Both the position numbers and the translations under genes were made by a program. From assembly GCA_035652535.1 (NCBI GenBank), contig DASRDP010000124.1, forward strand, positions 62,001 to 126,000: a stretch of 64,000 nucleotides of DNA, read 5' to 3'. Below the pieces are notes generated by a model. It was given only the letters and a program-made list of their open reading frames with translations. It ran no database searches and was not told the origin of the DNA. Shown here in pieces: positions 8,148 to 15,927 of the stretch (the stretch's first letter is position 1; every line of letters starts with the position of its first letter). The stretch comes from Chloroflexota bacterium. Its GTDB lineage: Bacteria; Chloroflexota; UBA6077; SHYK01.

Positions 8148-9260
8148 ATGCTTCGAAGCGTGCTCTTTTCCGTTCTGCTTTTTGGATCGATCCCGTTCCT
8201 CCTCGGCCCGTTCGCCCACTCCGCGGTCGCGGAACAGCCGTCAGACACGCCGACCCCGACCCCCACAATCACGCTCACGCCGGGGCTAACCGATACGCCG
8301 ACGTCCACGCCGACGCCGACCCCCGTGCTCAATCCACCGCCGGGGCTGCCCGACCTGACCGTCGCGGTGACCGCGCCCCCGGTTCCCGTGCCAGCGGGAG
8401 CGCAGGTCTTGTTCAACGTGACGATCAGCAACGAGGGCGCTGCGCCATCAGCCGCGACGACGCTCAGCGACGTAATCCCACCTGGCGCCGCCCCTGGACT
8501 CGTGCCGCCCGGGTGCCGCGTCACGCTGGTCGAAATCGTCTGTCCCGTCCCCAGTGTCCCAGCGGGCGGTAGCGCGTCCCTGGTCATCGGCCTCGTGGCG
8601 ACGGGCGACACGCCCGTTATCACCAATGGCGTGGTCGTCGATCCGGCGAACCAGGTCACGGAGACGGACGAGACCAACAACGTGGATTTCGTTGGTGTTC
8701 CGGTCCTGCCGCCACCGCCGCCGCCTCCGCAACCGCCCGCTCCCGGGCAGCCAACGGCGACTCCGGCCGCCCTGCCGACGCCGACCGCGGTCCCGGCGCC
8801 GCCTCCTCCCCCGCCTGCGCAGCCGCCCGTCTCCGGCCCACTGTGGCTGCACATACTGGCTCCAACGCAGGCGTATTCGGTGACCAACGCGCCGTTATGG
8901 GTCGCGCAGCCAGATGAGTGGTACTACGTCGTTCGCCAGGAAGGCGGCTGGGCGCTCGCCATCTGGGAGGGGGACACGCCGGAGTGGTCGGTGTGGATCC
9001 AGCTCGACGCCCGGGTCGAGCTGACGCCGACCCACGTTCCATCTGCGCGGCCACCGGCCCAGCAGCTCTGGCTCGTCGTATTCGCCCCGACCCAGGCCTT
9101 CTCGGTCAACATGGATCCGTTATGGGTGGCGCAGCCCGGTGAGTGGTACCGCGTCACGCAGCAAGAGGAAGGCTGGGCGCTCGCCTACTGGGAGGGCGAC
9201 TCGCCCGCAAATCAGGTCTGGATTCAGCTCGATTCGCGCGTGCAGCTCACAACTGCCTGA
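8148..9260 (+). CDS. Secreted protein with adhesion-like beta domain, proline-rich linkers and two tandem SH3-like repeats
   Basis: The 370-residue product starts with a signal peptide (1-28, cleavage near SAVA-EQ). A Pro/Thr linker of TPTPTP type (32-62) and a CARDB/DUF11-like beta-sandwich (about 68-183; LPDLTVAV ... TNNVDFVGV) follow. After a second Pro-rich linker (187-230), two ~60-residue repeats (232-291, 308-367) share L-W-L, APTQA(Y/F)SV, PLWVAQP.EWY, GWALA.WEGD and VWIQLD.RV. The repeats look like bacterial SH3-type wall- or glycan-binding modules. ATG 8148 is preferred (GGAGA seven bases upstream) over ATG 8127. It is probably an exported envelope or surface protein; no enzyme domain is seen. 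Confidence 0.7.
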   Translation: MLRSVLFSVLLFGSIPFLLGPFAHSAVAEQPSDTPTPTPTITLTPGLTDTPTSTPTPTPVLNPPPGLPDLTVAVTAPPVPVPAGAQVLFNVTISNEGAAPSAATTLSDVIPPGAAPGLVPPGCRVTLVEIVCPVPSVPAGGSASLVIGLVATGDTPVITNGVVVDPANQVTETDETNNVDFVGVPVLPPPPPPPQPPAPGQPTATPAALPTPTAVPAPPPPPPAQPPVSGPLWLHILAPTQAYSVTNAPLWVAQPDEWYYVVRQEGGWALAIWEGDTPEWSVWIQLDARVELTPTHVPSARPPAQQLWLVVFAPTQAFSVNMDPLWVAQPGEWYRVTQQEEGWALAYWEGDSPANQVWIQLDSRVQLTTA

Positions 9261-9270
9261 ACGTGCAGTG

Positions 9271-9299
9271 GGAGGGCAGCCGCCTGCCGGCTGCCCTCC
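9271..9299. terminator. Bidirectional hairpin between convergent genes
   Basis: Perfect 11-bp inverted repeat (9271-9281 and 9289-9299) with a 7-base loop, sitting between the stops of the secreted repeat protein and the M24 gene on the other strand. There is no U-run on either side. Confidence 0.55.
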
Positions 9300-9311
9300 T
9301 CGACGCGTGGC

Positions 9312-10523
9312 TCAGAGGTCCTCGATCTGGAGAAACGCGCGTGGGCGCTTTCCCAGGCGCCGGCCGCCCGATGAGGTCACCTCGATCGTATCGCCCCACA
9401 CGATGCCTTCGCCCCGCAGCTGGGCGTTTTTGCGACGAACGGTCGGCTTCATGATGAACACCATTCGCTCCTGAAGCTGCATCTGCCCGACCTCGGGAGA
9501 ATACCGGCCCATGAGGAGCGGCCAATCCTCTCCGAGCCCGCGACCATGCAGGGTGAGGCTCGATTCGAACCGATCGGACTTTCGGCCCACGATCTCGGCC
9601 GCGTGAATCAGCTCGTCGAACGTCGTGCCCGGGCGCATGATCTCGCGCACGGCTTCAAACGCCTCGCCTTGCCACTTGAATTGCTCCTCGACTTCGGGTG
9701 GGATGCGCCCCACGCACATCGGCTGGACCTGCTGCGCACAGTAGCCGCCGTATCTCGCCTCGATCTCGTTGAAGATCATGTCGTCTTTTTGGAGCAGACG
9801 CGTCGTGGCTTGGAGCAGCCGCTGGGAGACGCGGCCCCAGGGGCCCGATAGCCACGACAGCAGCGTGGGCATATCGCCGCCGTTGGCGATCTGTTCCCAA
9901 ATCATCCACGCATACACTTCGCTCTCCCGTACGCCGGGACGCGCCGTTCGGTACATTGCGTCGACGGAGCGCTCGATCAACTCGACCGATTTCTCCAGGA
10001 ACCGAATCTCCTCGGCGCTCTTCACCATTCGGGGCTCCTGGCAGATCCACGTTCCGTTGACGATCGCCGCGTTCGGGACAAGCTCACGAATGCGATCGAG
10101 CGTCCCTGAAGGAACGATCCCCTCGGGGGCGCGGAGGTGGTCCCGCAGCCCAGAGATGGCGATGGTTCCCTTTTCGAGCCCCAGCTCCTTGATCCGTTCC
10201 GCGATGAGGTCTCCCCACGCGCGTCGCGTGACCCGAAAATCGCTCATCCAATCACGCGCCGCGGGCCCCTCGTAGTACGGATTGATGACGAAGCCGGTCG
10301 GCTCGCCCTCCAGCGGGAACACGAGCGACGCGTCGACGTTGTTGCCGCCGATCTGCGACAGGTACTGCAGGTCCGCCTGCCAGTGATTGTGGTGTCCCGT
10401 GTGGTAGACGCAGACGAGGGCGTCCACGCCCTGCTCCGCCATCCTCTTGCGTACTGCGGCCCATCGCCGGTCCCGCTCGGCGAGAGAGAACCGCGGAACG
10501 GGCAGCTCGGATGGTGACATCAT
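9312..10523 (-). CDS. M24-fold (creatinase/prolidase-like) protein with degenerate metal site
   Basis: The 403-residue protein has a creatinase N-terminal domain (about 1-170) and a pita-bread M24 domain (about 175-400). Metal-dependent M24 peptidases need D, D, H, E, E. Here the first segment reads NEIEARYGGYCAQQ (Asp positions become Glu and Gln), HGRGLG keeps the His, the usual E-P reads K-P, and the last R-x-E-D reads WGDTIEVT without the Glu. It should therefore not bind the dinuclear metal. Creatinase and related C-N hydrolases use this fold without metal, so a small-molecule amidinohydrolase-like role is the best guess. It converges on the secreted protein gene and is divergent from the transglycosylase gene. 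Confidence 0.7.
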   Translation of the reverse strand: MMSPSELPVPRFSLAERDRRWAAVRKRMAEQGVDALVCVYHTGHHNHWQADLQYLSQIGGNNVDASLVFPLEGEPTGFVINPYYEGPAARDWMSDFRVTRRAWGDLIAERIKELGLEKGTIAISGLRDHLRAPEGIVPSGTLDRIRELVPNAAIVNGTWICQEPRMVKSAEEIRFLEKSVELIERSVDAMYRTARPGVRESEVYAWMIWEQIANGGDMPTLLSWLSGPWGRVSQRLLQATTRLLQKDDMIFNEIEARYGGYCAQQVQPMCVGRIPPEVEEQFKWQGEAFEAVREIMRPGTTFDELIHAAEIVGRKSDRFESSLTLHGRGLGEDWPLLMGRYSPEVGQMQLQERMVFIMKPTVRRKNAQLRGEGIVWGDTIEVTSSGGRRLGKRPRAFLQIEDL

Positions 10524-10636
10524 GGGATTCCAGCCCCCTTCGCAAAATCATCGCGTTGTTGGACGCCCAAGGGTGTGATTCTCTTCATAGCCTCCCTCGC
10601 TCGTGCCGCGCAAGGGAGTCCGCGGACGGCGTCTCC

Positions 10637-10645
10637 TGCTATACT
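10637..10645 (+). promoter_or_regulatory. Extended -10 promoter for the lytic transglycosylase gene
   Basis: TGCTATACT is an extended -10 element 91 bases upstream of the chosen ATG (10736), in the 212-base divergent gap after the M24 gene. No clear -35 is seen, as is usual for extended -10 promoters. Confidence 0.45.
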
Positions 10646-10735
10646 GGCCCCCTAACGGGTTGCGGACGCATCCGCCAGGTCAGCGATGCGGGCCCGCAGG
10701 CCCGGCCCGGCGACTTTCACTCTGGCGATCCCCCT

Positions 10736-13111
10736 ATGGCGCGGCACAGCTCTCCCAATCCCCGCCCCGGCGCATCGAGCCTCCTCTGCGCGGCGATCGC
10801 CGTATCGTTTTTGCTGCAAGGGTCGCGTCCAATCGCGCTGCCGGCGCTGAACATCACCCTGCCGACGGTGTTGCTGCATCCGGACACCGTCCGCGACGCG
10901 CCCACGCCGACCGTGGGCCGCCCTACGCTGATCCCGTCGGGCGCCACGCCAACTCCCTCGGTGTCGGACCCGCTCCTCCGCGCTCGGCAGCAGCGGCTCA
11001 ATGGCGAGCTTGCAAACGCCGTGGCATCGTATCACCAGGCGATCCAAACGCAGCCATCTTCCGCGGTGCAATCGGCGATTGAGGGGAGCGCTGCGATGAT
11101 CGACGGGGGTGACTACCGGGGGGCCATAGATCTCGCGACGTTTGCCATCCAGCGGCGATCCGATGCCGCAGACGCGTATCTCGTGCGGGCGCGGGCGAAT
11201 GAAGCGCTGGGCGATTCGAATCAAGCCCTGGCGGACCTGGACACGACCCTCGCGCTGAACCCGGCGGACGGGTATGCCGGTTTCCTCAAAGGCCAGATCT
11301 ATCAAACCGAGGGCGATGCGCAGGGCGCAGTCGACGCGTATGCGCAGGCGCTCGCACGGCCGATGAGTCGCCTATGGCAGGTAGCCGCTGCAGCTCGGAT
11401 GGGGTCGATATTGCTGGATCTTGGCGATCCCGCGGGCGCGGTTTCGTCGTTGCAGCGGGCAGCGGACATCGCGGCGCAGGTCGAATCGAACCACGAGCCC
11501 ATCTGGTTCAATGGCGAGCTGGTCCGCATGGGGAGTGAGGCGCGCCGGCCGGCCGTCCTACTGACGCTTGCCCGGGCGCAGGACGCGGCAGGCGCCGTCA
11601 GCGACGCGGCAAGCGTGTACGCGCAGATTGCCAGCGACTACCCGACGAGCGGCGAATCGTCGTCCGCGCTGTCTGCCCTGGAAGATGATGGATTTGCGGG
11701 CCTGGTGAGCGACTTCGTGCGCGGTCGCGTGCTGCTGGCGAGCGGGAATCCGTCCGATGCGATCGATGCGTTCGCATCCGTCGCACCCGACGGCCCGAAC
11801 GCGGCGCCGGCGCGGTACTATGCCGCCCTGGCGCAAGGGGCGCTCGGGGACGCGACCGAGGAGGGCGCGGAGCTTCGCTCGATGGCCCGCGAGTTTCCCG
11901 GCCATCCCCTCGCAGCGACGGCGCTCCAGCAAGCGGCCCAAATCGTCGAGGCGACTGATTCGGCGCAGAATGCGATTGCCGCCTACGAATCCGTTGCCGA
12001 TGCGTTTCCCGCGAGCGACGAAGCGACATCGTCGCTGTTCCGAGCGGCGGCGCTGCGGCTCGGGAGCGGCGACCGGGTCGGCGCAGAAGCGGCGTGGAAG
12101 CGCATCGCGGACCTCACCTCGTCGAGCACGGTCCGTGCGCGGGCGCTGTTCGCCCGGGGGCGGGCGCGACTTCAGGATCGAGACGACGGTGGTGCCACCG
12201 ATCTCGCCGACGCCGCGCGCGCCGCTCCATGGTCATACGACGGTTTGCGCGCCGCGGATGTCGTGAAGCGCGGCCTGGGAGCTGAGCCCCTTGTCGCGCA
12301 GCGCGCGGCGCGGCTCTCTCCTCCGCCTCCGAAGTCTGGAGACGATTCCGCATGCGCGAGCTGGCTCGACTCGTGGGCATCTGACGCGCAGGAGGCCGCG
12401 GGTCAGCCCGCCGCCATCGACCGGATCCGCCGGCTTTCCGCCGTCGGTCTGTCCGCCGCCGCCGAGTCCGAAGCGCTCGACGCTGCCCGAGACTCCGCGA
12501 GCCAGCCCCACGCGCTCTTCGCGCTGGCGCGAGCGCTGACCGATTCGGGCATGTTCTCCCCGGCGATCTACGCCGCAAATCGTCTCGCCAGTGTGAGTCC
12601 GGCGGGCTCGCTCGAGTCCGCGCCCGATTGCCTCCGCCGCATCGCATATCCGCAGGCCTTTGCGGACCTGGTCCAGGACCAATCGATGCAGAACGGCCTC
12701 GATCCATACGTCCTGCTCGCGCTGTTGCGGGAGGAGAGCTGGTTCGACCCGATGGCGCGCTCGGGATCGCCGGCCTACGGATTGAGTCAGGTGACCCAGC
12801 CGACCGGCGCCGACATCGCGCGCGGGCTCGGCAAAGCCGATTTTCGGCCAACCGATCTCTATCGACCGACGATCAGCGTGGCATTTGGCGCGTGGTACCT
12901 CGGGCAACAGCAGCGCTCATTCAACGACCGCCCCCTGCTTGCTCTCGCCGCCTACAACGCCGGGCCGGGCAACGCGCGGCGCTGGACCAACGGGAATGCA
13001 GGCATCGATCCCGACGACTTCGTGACGAACATCGATTACCCGGAGACGCGAACCTACGTGCGCTCCATCTACGAGATTTACGCGACGTACCGAGCCCTCT
13101 ACGGCGGATAG
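10736..13111 (+). CDS. Soluble lytic murein transglycosylase with TPR-rich N-terminal domain
   Basis: The 791-residue exported enzyme cleaves peptidoglycan between MurNAc and GlcNAc, forming 1,6-anhydroMurNAc. A signal peptide or anchor lies at about 14-36, followed by a long helical region with TPR-type repeats (about 75-600) like the superhelical U-domain of Slt70. The SLT domain (about 640-785) has catalytic Glu667 in LLREESWFDP, then GSPAYGLSQV and LAAYNAGPGN. At Slt70-like size it probably remodels or recycles wall in the periplasm-like space. ATG 10736 gives a clean signal peptide; an in-frame upstream opening from 10511 would add residues with no signal-like features and overlap the divergent M24 start. 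Confidence 0.85.
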   Translation: MARHSSPNPRPGASSLLCAAIAVSFLLQGSRPIALPALNITLPTVLLHPDTVRDAPTPTVGRPTLIPSGATPTPSVSDPLLRARQQRLNGELANAVASYHQAIQTQPSSAVQSAIEGSAAMIDGGDYRGAIDLATFAIQRRSDAADAYLVRARANEALGDSNQALADLDTTLALNPADGYAGFLKGQIYQTEGDAQGAVDAYAQALARPMSRLWQVAAAARMGSILLDLGDPAGAVSSLQRAADIAAQVESNHEPIWFNGELVRMGSEARRPAVLLTLARAQDAAGAVSDAASVYAQIASDYPTSGESSSALSALEDDGFAGLVSDFVRGRVLLASGNPSDAIDAFASVAPDGPNAAPARYYAALAQGALGDATEEGAELRSMAREFPGHPLAATALQQAAQIVEATDSAQNAIAAYESVADAFPASDEATSSLFRAAALRLGSGDRVGAEAAWKRIADLTSSSTVRARALFARGRARLQDRDDGGATDLADAARAAPWSYDGLRAADVVKRGLGAEPLVAQRAARLSPPPPKSGDDSACASWLDSWASDAQEAAGQPAAIDRIRRLSAVGLSAAAESEALDAARDSASQPHALFALARALTDSGMFSPAIYAANRLASVSPAGSLESAPDCLRRIAYPQAFADLVQDQSMQNGLDPYVLLALLREESWFDPMARSGSPAYGLSQVTQPTGADIARGLGKADFRPTDLYRPTISVAFGAWYLGQQQRSFNDRPLLALAAYNAGPGNARRWTNGNAGIDPDDFVTNIDYPETRTYVRSIYEIYATYRALYGG

Positions 13112-13148
13112 AGCCACGCGCCCGACGCCGCTCGACTCCGGTCCGCGG

Positions 13149-13913
13149 TTACCGGCGGAAGAGGACCCGGCGGAAGGTCTCGGCGTATTCGACCCCGTGA
13201 TCTTCCCCGGCCTTTCGCAGGCGTTCCTTGGCGAATTCGGCCACTCGATCGAAGTCGCCGAACTGACTCTCGTGATGACGCAGCGCGTCCACCTTGCACG
13301 AGACGGAATCGCTCACGTCCACGAAATAGTTCGGATCATTGGCGCCCCACAGGTAGAGCTGTGGGACTGAATGCGGCTGCAGCCCGGCGGCGATCTGCTC
13401 CGGGTACTGCAGCGGACTGCGGGAGAAGGGATACACGGCGTCGACCGCGGCCTGTCCGGCCGCCCGGTGGTCGGCGTGGTTCACATAGCCCGTCGAGGTG
13501 ATGATGGTGGACGGATCGTGGGTGAACACGGCGTCCGGCTTCCACGTTCGAATCCAGCGGACGACGTCGCCCCGGAGGTCGATTCCGTACACCAGTTCGC
13601 CGTCGCGGCGGGGAAGGAATGCCACCTCGCTGACGCCGATCACGGCGGCGGCCGCGCGCTGCTCGCGCTCGCGTCGGGCCGCCAGCTCTTCTGGGTCCAC
13701 GCCAAACTCGTCGCTCCCCTTGTCACCGTTGGTGCAGATCAGATAGAAGGCGGTCGAGCCCTGCCGCACCCACTTGGCGACAGTTCCTCCACACCCGAAC
13801 TCGGCGTCATCGGGGTGGGCCGCGACAACCAAGATGCGGCTGGGGATTTCCTCAGCCTCGGCTGCGCGCTGCTCTTCACTTGCCACGGCCCGAACGTCCG
13901 ATGGCTCAGTCAT
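13149..13913 (-). CDS. PIG-L/LmbE family zinc-dependent N-deacetylase
   Basis: The 254-residue protein has the family zinc motif AHPDDAE near residue 32 and the downstream NHADHRAAG histidines. The family removes acetyl groups from GlcNAc-linked molecules (MshB, BshB, PIG-L) or other amides in the cytoplasm. Its ATG overlaps the end of the QueD-like gene by 8 bases (ATGACTGA), so the two are translationally coupled. Together with the SDR it forms a three-gene minus-strand unit, which suggests deacetylation of a small metabolite made by the pterin or deazapurine genes or a thiol such as bacillithiol. The exact substrate is not readable. Confidence 0.8.
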   Translation of the reverse strand: MTEPSDVRAVASEEQRAAEAEEIPSRILVVAAHPDDAEFGCGGTVAKWVRQGSTAFYLICTNGDKGSDEFGVDPEELAARREREQRAAAAVIGVSEVAFLPRRDGELVYGIDLRGDVVRWIRTWKPDAVFTHDPSTIITSTGYVNHADHRAAGQAAVDAVYPFSRSPLQYPEQIAAGLQPHSVPQLYLWGANDPNYFVDVSDSVSCKVDALRHHESQFGDFDRVAEFAKERLRKAGEDHGVEYAETFRRVLFRR

Positions 13914-14370
13914 CTTGATCTTCCTCCGTCAGCGCACCCGTGTAGGGTGCGCGGCTTGGGGTGTACGTGGCGAACGACGTTGGAGATTCCCAGAAGCGCA
14001 CGGCCGCGACCGGGAAGTGGTGCTCGGCCGCGATGTCGTAGATCAGCTCGGCCAGGCATTCCGCGGTGGGGTTCCGGTCCATCACGTACACGGGCTCGTT
14101 CATCTCGATCAGGACGGGCAAGAGCGGGTCATCCCGTCGGAGCACCATCTTGTGGTCGACGTGTTCGTCGATCCAGTCCTGAATGGCGTGCTTGAGGACC
14201 GTGAAGTCGGTGGCGATATCGGCCGCGTCCAGTTCTTCCGTCGCCAGCTCCACCTCCACCCGGGCATTGTGCCCGTGGGGATGGGCGCATTTGCCGTCGT
14301 AGTTCATGAGTCGATGACCGTATGCGAAGTGGATCTCGGTTGTGACTCGATACACGATCGCCCCTCTCAC
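13906..14370 (-). CDS. queD: 6-pyruvoyltetrahydropterin synthase/6-carboxytetrahydropterin synthase (QueD family)
   Basis: The small T-fold protein has zinc ligands in FAYGHRL and CAHPHGHN (the cysteine is the catalytic one) and a C-terminal PTAECLAE segment with the conserved Glu. QueD converts dihydroneopterin triphosphate to 6-carboxytetrahydropterin for queuosine and other 7-deazaguanines; related PTPS enzymes make tetrahydropterins. The GTG at 14370 overlaps the SDR stop as GTGA, giving coupling; GTG 14355 with a better ribosome-binding site (GAGAGGGG) would give 149 residues starting MYRVTTEIHF, and I cannot decide. queC lies divergently 1.2 kb away; queE and queF are not in the window. 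Confidence 0.8.
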   Translation of the reverse strand: MRGAIVYRVTTEIHFAYGHRLMNYDGKCAHPHGHNARVEVELATEELDAADIATDFTVLKHAIQDWIDEHVDHKMVLRRDDPLLPVLIEMNEPVYVMDRNPTAECLAELIYDIAAEHHFPVAAVRFWESPTSFATYTPSRAPYTGALTEEDQDD

Positions 14371-15101
14371 GCCACGAGGCGCCCGCCATCGACGGGCAAG
14401 ATGGCGCCGGTGATGAAGTCCGACCCCTCGATCAGGAAGAGCGTCGCCGCCGCGATGTCGCGCGGCGATCCCCAGCGGCCCAAAAGCGTGCCGGCTCGGG
14501 CTTCCTCCGTCTCGGCAGCGGAAAGATCAAGTGGCGGCGCGATGGGGCCCGGAGCTATGGCGTTCACGCGAACGGTTGGCGCCAGCTCGCGGGCGAAGGC
14601 CATCGTCATCGTGATTATCCCGCCTTTCGCGGTGAGGTAGGGCAGGTAATCCGCATAGGGCCGATACGCAGCCCAGTCGGCGAGATTGACGATGGCGCCG
14701 CCCCCACTTGCGATCATGTGGCGTCCGATCTCGAGGCAGCAAAGAAAGGGCCCCTTGAGATTGACGGCGATCGACTCGTCCCACTGCTCCTCGGTGAGCG
14801 TCGCGAGTGGCGTTTTGGGGTAGATCGATGCGTTGTTGACCAGCGCGTCGATTCGTCCGAACCGATGGGCGGCATGGTCCCGAATCCGTCGTACGTCATC
14901 GCCGCGCGAAACGTCGCCCTGGAGCGCGATGGCAGCGCCACCGCGAGCGGCTATCTCGTCGACCAGCTTGCCCGCGGCTTCGGCCGACGTGCGGTAGTTG
15001 ATGACCACGTTTGCGCCGCGGCCCGCGAGCGCCAAACAGATCTCCCGTCCTATTCGGAGCGCGCTTCCCGTGACGAGCGCAGTGCGGTCTCGAAGCTCCA
15101 C
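14367..15101 (-). CDS. Short-chain dehydrogenase/reductase, pteridine reductase (FolM/PTR1)-like
   Basis: The 244-residue SDR has a TGSALRIG cofactor motif, NNAS, and the catalytic pair in YLPYLTAKGG, plus the usual PGPI and PVDGG tail. The R following TGSxx and the NNAS-x-Y context resemble dihydromonapterin or pteridine reductases, which reduce dihydropterins with NADPH. The gene ends in a GTGA overlap with the QueD-like gene, supporting a pterin substrate. A general 3-oxoacyl reductase function is the alternative. The gene is divergent from queC, with 97 bases between the two starts. Confidence 0.7.
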   Translation of the reverse strand: MELRDRTALVTGSALRIGREICLALAGRGANVVINYRTSAEAAGKLVDEIAARGGAAIALQGDVSRGDDVRRIRDHAAHRFGRIDALVNNASIYPKTPLATLTEEQWDESIAVNLKGPFLCCLEIGRHMIASGGGAIVNLADWAAYRPYADYLPYLTAKGGIITMTMAFARELAPTVRVNAIAPGPIAPPLDLSAAETEEARAGTLLGRWGSPRDIAAATLFLIEGSDFITGAILPVDGGRLVA

Positions 15102-15135
15102 GTGCCACCTCGTGTACGGAAGGGAATGCCTAATC

Positions 15136-15164
15136 TTGCACTATGGTCAATGCACCGGTAAAGT
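15136..15164 (+). promoter_or_regulatory. Possible promoter for queC
   Basis: TTGCAC (15136-15141) and TAAAGT (15159-15164) with a 17-base spacer lie 35 bases upstream of the GTG start at 15199. Confidence 0.4.
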
Positions 15165-15198
15165 AGCCTGTTCCCACACACCGTTTCGGAGGCGCACC

Positions 15199-15870
15199 GT
15201 GCCCGACGATGTCCACTGTGCGCTGGTGAGCGGCGGTCTGGACAGCGCGGTGATGCTGAGTCGCATGCTGGACGATGGGGCGAGCATCCAACCGGTGTAC
15301 GTGCAGACGGGGACGGCCTGGGAATCGGTCGAATTCCGGTGGCTCGAACGGTTCCTGAAGGCGCTGGATTCTCCGCGGCTCCGGCCGGTCCACGTGCTCC
15401 GGTTTCCTATGAGCGACGTCTACGGTGCCCACTGGAGCATGCGAGGCGCCGACGTGCCCTCGGCGGACACGCCCGACGAAGCCGTCTATCTACCCGGACG
15501 CAACGTCATCCTCGTCGCCAAGACGGCCGTCTACTGTGCCCTCAATGGGATGCATCGCATCGCCCTGGGGGTGCTGGCAGGAAATCCGTTCCCCGACGCG
15601 ACCGATTCGTTCTTCACGTTATTGGCTACGTCGCTCTCCGAAGGCCTGTCGCACTCGATCGAGGTCGATCGCCCACTGGCCGGCATGCACAAGCCGGACG
15701 TCGTGCGGGCTGGCGCAGCGCTCCCCCTCGGTTTGACCTTCTCGTGCATCGATCCCGTTGACGGCAACCATTGCGGGCGCTGCAACAAGTGCGCCGAGCG
15801 CCGCCAGGGTTTCGTAGCCGCCGGTGTGGCGGACCCGACGCAGTATGCCGCTCAGCCCTCGCGACCCTGA
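15199..15870 (+). CDS. queC: 7-cyano-7-deazaguanine synthase (QueC family)
   Basis: The 223-residue ATP-pyrophosphatase has the PP-loop SGGLDSAV at its N-terminus and a C-terminal zinc-finger cluster C-x(n)-CGRCNKC followed by AERRQGF, both diagnostic of QueC. It converts 7-carboxy-7-deazaguanine to preQ0 with ATP and ammonia. The GTG start is set by GGAGG (15188-15192); an upstream in-frame extension to 14998 overlaps the divergent SDR gene and has no family match. The paralogue QueD is encoded divergently, but QueE is missing here. Confidence 0.85.
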   Translation: MPDDVHCALVSGGLDSAVMLSRMLDDGASIQPVYVQTGTAWESVEFRWLERFLKALDSPRLRPVHVLRFPMSDVYGAHWSMRGADVPSADTPDEAVYLPGRNVILVAKTAVYCALNGMHRIALGVLAGNPFPDATDSFFTLLATSLSEGLSHSIEVDRPLAGMHKPDVVRAGAALPLGLTFSCIDPVDGNHCGRCNKCAERRQGFVAAGVADPTQYAAQPSRP

Positions 15871-15885
15871 GGGGGGACGCAAAAA

Positions 15886-15905
15886 TGCCGATGGTATAAT
15901 CGGCA
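15886..15905 (+). promoter_or_regulatory. Extended -10 promoter overlapped by an inverted repeat
   Basis: TGGTATAAT (15892-15900) is a perfect extended -10. It sits inside a 7-bp inverted repeat, TGCCGAT (15886-15892) and ATCGGCA (15899-15905) with 6 bases between, which could be an operator or a start-site hairpin. The next gene starts at 15928. Confidence 0.5.
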
Positions 15906-15927
15906 AAGAGATCCCTGGGGAGCGTCA

